Positions 60,262 to 64,000 of a stretch of 64,000 bases of DNA are shown piece after piece. A program made the translations under genes and the position numbers. The stretch comes from Canibacter zhoujuaniae (lineage in GTDB: Bacteria; Actinomycetota; Actinomycetes; Actinomycetales; Microbacteriaceae), in NCBI RefSeq assembly GCF_011752005.1, contig NZ_JAAIJZ010000001.1:496001-560000 (forward strand), written 5' to 3'. Under the pieces are notes generated by a model, which was given only the letters and a program-made list of their open reading frames with translations, had not been told where the DNA came from and searched no databases. Within the stretch, counting starts at the first letter, position 1. Each line of letters begins with the position of its first letter.

Positions 60262-62715
60262 CTACCCTAGCTCTTCCTTCCCCCTGATGGGAGTGCGGCG
60301 CGCGTATTTTATCTCCGCTATTGCAGCCCCCGAGTGGCTCTGGTCAAGAGTCTGACTAACCCACGCTTTACCCGCTGCTGTCAGCACAAATAAACCGTGT
60401 TTGTCTGTGCGCAGTGTAATCGCCCCAAGCTGATCTAGTTCGTCAAGCACCTGCCTGCTGGGATGACCGTAGCTATTATCTGCCCCGACACCGATCAGTG
60501 CCCATTTAGGAGACTGCGCTTGCAAAAGTTCTGGTAAGAAGTTTTTTGACCCGTGATGCGCAACCTTAACGATGTCAACATCCAAAACGGCAGAATCTAA
60601 TGTCTCAATGAGTTCCTGCTGTTCCGCTTCTCCCGTATCAGCCATAAACATTGCGGTCAGATCGCGGTACTTGATGCGCACCACCAAGCTCATCGAGTTG
60701 CTATCGAGACTAATTTTGTCGCGGCGCGGAGCAAGCACCTCCCACTCAACTCCCCCTAGTGTGCCGTGATCTCCAGCTGTAGCAATTGCAGCTGCGATGC
60801 CCGCACGATCTAACTCATACAAAAGCGGTCGCTCTGGTTCTAAGGTTGGGGGCGATATGAGAGCCGCCCTCACAACACCGGAAACCTCTTCCAAAGCCCC
60901 AACATGATCTCTGTCGTCGTGGGTTAAAACTAACATTTGAATGCTTTTTACCCCGAGCTTGGTCAAACAGCTGCGCAGCTTATCTTTATTGTCACCCGTG
61001 TCAATTAACATCACAGTTTCTGCCTCGACTGGATCTCTGACAACAAATGCGTCGCCCTGCCCGACATCACACCCTGCAATCACCCAATCTGTTGGAACTA
61101 CCTGAGTAGCTAACACGGGGCGAAAAACAGTGTTTGCAAACACTATTGCTGTCGCCACAAATAGCGGGGTCAAAACCAGCAGCTTGGCGAGCGGCGTTTG
61201 CGTGCTTATGAGCTGCCAGGGCTGTTTGCGTTTCCTGAGCACCCGATGCAAACGCAAACCGTGCTTTGCAACATTGTGGGATGCGAAAATGAGCGCGTAA
61301 CAGAACACTAACTGTATGGCACCGCCCGCCCCCTCTGGCCATGCAAGTACTGTAATAGGCAGCTGCACGCTAAACCTTGCGATTTGTTCAATTAGTGCGC
61401 ACGCGCTACTAGCGAGGAAAAAACAAAAATCCCCGAAGCCGAAATTAAGCCCCAACTGGATAAAAGCTAATAACCCCAAACCTGTCGCAAATGGCGCAAG
61501 TGGCGCAGCCAGTAGGTTGGCGAGAATCCCGGCAAGCGGCAGATCTCCCTGCAACAGCAGCAGTAGCGGCGCACACCCGATTTGTGCGGCACAGGTGACG
61601 GCCAGTGCAAGCGCTAAAAATTCAGGTAAACCCCAGCGAGTGAGGCGACGTTTTAACGGCTGCGCAAGCAAAAGAATGCCGCCGGTGGCCGCAATCGACA
61701 GCGCAAAACCTGCCCGCACGGCCTGCCATGGGTCACAGCTTATTAGAACAAGGGCGGCAGCGCCGAGAGATGCAAAACTGCTGTGTTTAACACCACCGAA
61801 ATTGCCGATAAGAATAACACCCGACATAACGGCGGCGCGCTGCAGTGATGAGTCCGACCCCACTGCGAGCGCGAAGAGCGCCAGCCCACCTGCTTGCAGC
61901 AGCAGTCTTGCTGTTTTCCGGCATCCGAGGAGGCCTGCAGCCCAGGAAACTCCGGCAAGCACCAGCGCACAGTTACCACCTGATACGGCTGTCAGGTGCA
62001 GGAGCCCTGATGCACGCAGCACGGAGAAGTCTTGCTCATCTAACAGTGCAGTGTCTCCGACAGCGAAACCCGGCACATATTTTGCACCGTTATTAACGAA
62101 TGCGGAAAATATGTTTTCTTGGGTTGCAAAGTTTTTGCTGTGTGTGCTTAAGGCACTGCGCGCCTTGTGCAGTGTTTGTTCAAGTTTTGTTGCCGGCGCT
62201 GTGGTCAAGGGCGCTGTGTTGGTGTTTAGTTCAAAAGCTTCTGGGGAGTCAAGCCTCTTCTGTTTAACCAGCCCTGTCACGCTGACCGTTGTGCCCGGTG
62301 CGAGCCCGGCGGTATCAGTGTCTTCTGGCAGCCAGACTCTAACGGCTGGCGCGTAGGGCGTATTGCTAAGTCGTCCGGTTGTCCACTGGCTTTTAGTAGC
62401 TCCTTGGAGTTTAGATTTTGGGTATTCGATAATTTTTAAGGTTAGGGTTTGCTGCTGTGAGTCCATGCTCAGTGCGGCGATATCTCTAGCCTGAATTTGC
62501 AGCATCAGTTGCGCTCCTAGAAAAGCGCTTAAAAGCGCCACCACACTAGCGGCACGAATGTTTCGCGCTGTCAAGCAAACCAATACTAGACAGATTGCGC
62601 CCGCAACAAACACCCAGTATTTTTCAGTCAGCAGTGTCGCTGCGGTAACCGCCCACAAACCCAATCCAGCCAGCAGCAGAAAATAGCTGTTGCGCTTGTT
62701 TGGAGTCAGGGTCAT
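60262..62715 (-). CDS. comEC: ComEC/Rec2-family DNA-uptake channel
   Basis: 817 aa. N-terminal membrane helices with an OB-like domain, then the Competence domain (TAVSGGNCALVLAG; multiple helices around 230-510). A C-terminal metallo-beta-lactamase-like domain shows THDDRDHVG with metal ligands and VAHHGSKN. It would transport single-stranded DNA across the membrane with ComEA. Its ATG overlaps the comEA stop (ATGA). Confidence 0.94.
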   Translation of the reverse strand: MTLTPNKRNSYFLLLAGLGLWAVTAATLLTEKYWVFVAGAICLVLVCLTARNIRAASVVALLSAFLGAQLMLQIQARDIAALSMDSQQQTLTLKIIEYPKSKLQGATKSQWTTGRLSNTPYAPAVRVWLPEDTDTAGLAPGTTVSVTGLVKQKRLDSPEAFELNTNTAPLTTAPATKLEQTLHKARSALSTHSKNFATQENIFSAFVNNGAKYVPGFAVGDTALLDEQDFSVLRASGLLHLTAVSGGNCALVLAGVSWAAGLLGCRKTARLLLQAGGLALFALAVGSDSSLQRAAVMSGVILIGNFGGVKHSSFASLGAAALVLISCDPWQAVRAGFALSIAATGGILLLAQPLKRRLTRWGLPEFLALALAVTCAAQIGCAPLLLLLQGDLPLAGILANLLAAPLAPFATGLGLLAFIQLGLNFGFGDFCFFLASSACALIEQIARFSVQLPITVLAWPEGAGGAIQLVFCYALIFASHNVAKHGLRLHRVLRKRKQPWQLISTQTPLAKLLVLTPLFVATAIVFANTVFRPVLATQVVPTDWVIAGCDVGQGDAFVVRDPVEAETVMLIDTGDNKDKLRSCLTKLGVKSIQMLVLTHDDRDHVGALEEVSGVVRAALISPPTLEPERPLLYELDRAGIAAAIATAGDHGTLGGVEWEVLAPRRDKISLDSNSMSLVVRIKYRDLTAMFMADTGEAEQQELIETLDSAVLDVDIVKVAHHGSKNFLPELLQAQSPKWALIGVGADNSYGHPSRQVLDELDQLGAITLRTDKHGLFVLTAAGKAWVSQTLDQSHSGAAIAEIKYARRTPIRGKEELG

Positions 62716-63506
62716 AAGGTGACCTCTTCTGCGAGCAGCTTAAAAGTTGACTCTCCGATCCCCTTAACCTGTAACAGGTCTTCAATTTTTTTGAAACCAC
62801 CGTTTGTTTCCCGCCATTCAACTATTCGTTCTGCGAGTGCGGGGCCAATCTTCGGCAGCGCTTCTAACTGTTGTGGGGTGCTTAAGTTGATACTTATTTT
62901 GCCCTGTGACTGTGTGGGGCCAGTTGCAGCCGCAGCGTTACCGTTTGCTACTTCCTGCTCGGTGGGGATTAGTATCTGCTCGCCGTCGACAAGCTGACGC
63001 GCTAGATTAACCGCTGCGAGCGCAGCATCAGGGGTGGCTCCCCCGGCGGCTTTCAGAGCTTCTTGCAGTCTCTGCCCGGCGTTTATTTCATAGACGCCCG
63101 GCTTTGCAACAGCCCCGACAATGTGCACAGTAACCGTGTTCTGCGACTGGGCTTTGTCTGTTGCGGCTCCAGACTGCGCCGTGAAACTCTCGTTTGCTTG
63201 AGTTGCGGTGCTGGCAAATTTCACTGTTTCTGCAGAGGGTGCTATTTCGGTGCCGCGAGTGCCGTTCCAAACCAAAAATACTGTGACGATGGCAACGAGA
63301 ACTGCCACCCCAACAACAGCGGTGTTGGGCACTCTTAACAGTGGTTTAATCCGCTCTCGCAAACTTAGCGTCGGCAACTCAGTTTGCTGCTCCCGCAAAA
63401 TCTGCTCTGGCTTCTGCTCAGGCTCAGACCTGTTAGATGTTTCTGTTTTTATTGGCAGATCAGCCATTTTCGCAAATTGTTTTAGATATAGCTCGTTGCG
63501 ATTCAT
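62712..63506 (-). CDS. comEA: ComEA-type DNA-binding membrane protein
   Basis: 264 aa. A cytoplasmic start is followed by one membrane helix (about 79-97), then an SLBB domain (VHIVGAVAKPGVYEI). A helix-hairpin-helix pair comes at the end (LEALPKIGPALAERIVEWR and LLQVKGIGESTFKLL). Binds incoming DNA outside the membrane and hands it to ComEC. ATG 63506 has no strong Shine-Dalgarno; ATG at residue 14 is an alternative. Confidence 0.93.
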   Translation of the reverse strand: MNRNELYLKQFAKMADLPIKTETSNRSEPEQKPEQILREQQTELPTLSLRERIKPLLRVPNTAVVGVAVLVAIVTVFLVWNGTRGTEIAPSAETVKFASTATQANESFTAQSGAATDKAQSQNTVTVHIVGAVAKPGVYEINAGQRLQEALKAAGGATPDAALAAVNLARQLVDGEQILIPTEQEVANGNAAAATGPTQSQGKISINLSTPQQLEALPKIGPALAERIVEWRETNGGFKKIEDLLQVKGIGESTFKLLAEEVTL

Positions 63507-63584
63507 AACATGAGGGTATTGAGTTACACAGCCACGATGACTTGCAAATATGAATTTGGGGATAACCCTCTAATAAAGCAATCA

Positions 63585-63614
63585 CCCCCAGCCTGTTACA
63601 AACAGAGCTGGGGG
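63585..63614 (-). terminator. Terminator of leuS
   Basis: CCCCCAGC (63585-63592) pairs with GCTGGGGG (63607-63614), extended by CTGTT/AACAG with loop ACA. On the minus strand it is followed by TGATTGCTTTATTA. Confidence 0.75.
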
Positions 63615-63647
63615 CCTCGCATTCAGAGCGTGAACTAGATCTGCGCG

Positions 63648-64000
63648 CTAGCTGATCGGTTTTGCTGCGATGCTCACAATCTTTGGCAGGCGGACGATTG
63701 TCTTTACTACATCCATCCCTTCAAGCTGGCGCTGCACTTTTGCAGAAGCTAGTGCTGCTGCAACTGCATCAGCCTCGCTAATATCGGCCGCAACCTCAAC
63801 AGTGTCGCGCACTTTTCCGTTAACTTGGATAGCGAGTTTAACAGTGTCAGCAACTAACAAACTCTCATCAGCCTGTGGCCACAGTGCGAGCGCAACTGAT
63901 GGTTCGTGACCGAGATTTACCCACATGTCTTCTGCGCAGTATGGCGCAAACATATTCAGCATGAGCGCGATTGTTTCAACCGACTCACGCACCGCAGGGT
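63648..64000 (-). CDS. leuS: Leucyl-tRNA synthetase, C-terminal part (LeuS)
   Basis: The last 117 residues of LeuS; the frame stays open to the right edge. The anticodon-binding helix (ETIALMLNMFAPYCAEDMW) and the C-terminal domain (KLAIQVNGKVRDTVEV) with the final RLPKIVSIAAKP are recognisable. leuS before comEA is the usual actinobacterial order. Confidence 0.95.
   Translation of the reverse strand, partial: PAVRESVETIALMLNMFAPYCAEDMWVNLGHEPSVALALWPQADESLLVADTVKLAIQVNGKVRDTVEVAADISEADAVAAALASAKVQRQLEGMDVVKTIVRLPKIVSIAAKPIS

Noticed and set aside
61316..62356. 346-residue frame on the plus strand
   Set aside because: It is antisense to comEC, low in recognisable motifs and Ala/Ser/Pro-rich as expected from reverse reading of a coding frame.
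1..64000. CRISPR arrays, insertion sequences, prophage genes, attachment sites, rRNA genes
   Set aside because: No regularly spaced repeats, transposase or integrase motifs, terminal inverted repeats or rRNA sequence were found on reading both strands.

Overview
This is about 64 kb of bacterial chromosome, almost fully coding, with mostly one- to few-base gene junctions and roughly balanced base composition. Gene content and order point to an actinobacterium, most likely a low-GC, streamlined member of the Microbacteriaceae. The evidence is: a PucR-type regulator followed by fabD-fabH-acpP-fabF; pyrR-pyrB-pyrC-(PH-like gene)-carA-carB-pyrF-mIHF/gmk; mltG-aroE-aroC-aroK-aroB with efp-nusB; comEA-comEC-holA-rpsT-lepA-DUF1990-hemW-hrcA-dnaJ-rsmE-HIT-phoH-ybeY-corC-era; and ruvA-ruvB-yajC-secD-secF-relA. 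The family-level placement is inference. I see no insertion sequence, prophage, integrase, CRISPR array or rRNA. No gene-free stretch exceeds about 300 bases.

Layout: 1-4.8 kb (+) holds the end of a FasR-like regulator, the type II fatty-acid synthesis genes and a PadR-type regulator. 4.9-8.0 kb (-) is a carbohydrate ABC importer (two permeases and a binding lipoprotein), followed by a class I glutamine amidotransferase. A tRNA with a CAU anticodon lies at 8.95 kb. 9.1-20.8 kb (-) is the de novo pyrimidine operon with gmk, and nusB-efp directly upstream of it. A lone thioesterase sits on + at 20.9 kb. 21.5-29.9 kb (-) runs from a small membrane protein through alaS, ruvX and mltG to aroE, aroC, aroK and aroB. 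thrC is on + at 29.9 kb, rpsD and rarA are on -, and a DUF349 protein and an AbiEi-like hypothetical are on +. 35.6-44.8 kb (-) is leuA-ruvA-ruvB-yajC-secD-secF-relA. 44.9-63.5 kb (-) is the com/hol/lep/hrcA/era superblock. The 3' end of leuS closes the window.

The most informative non-coding signals are RNA-level controls. A 13-residue leader peptide with three consecutive Leu codons, followed by a strong hairpin, lies upstream of leuA. A PyrR-binding motif overlaps the Shine-Dalgarno of pyrR. The rpsD leader is structured and closed by a 9-bp long-range stem. A CIRCE operator precedes hrcA. A perfect 12-bp hairpin separates acpP from fabF. Six transcription-unit-leading genes have no Shine-Dalgarno but carry a -10-like hexamer 6-7 nt before the start codon, which suggests leaderless mRNAs.

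I found no convincing undescribed defence, mobile or biosynthetic system. The notable items are gene-organisation oddities (an mIHF-Gmk fusion, PadR coupled to fabF, no ruvC beside ruvAB, and thrC, thioesterase and manA placed inside otherwise conserved blocks) and the regulatory RNA candidates.
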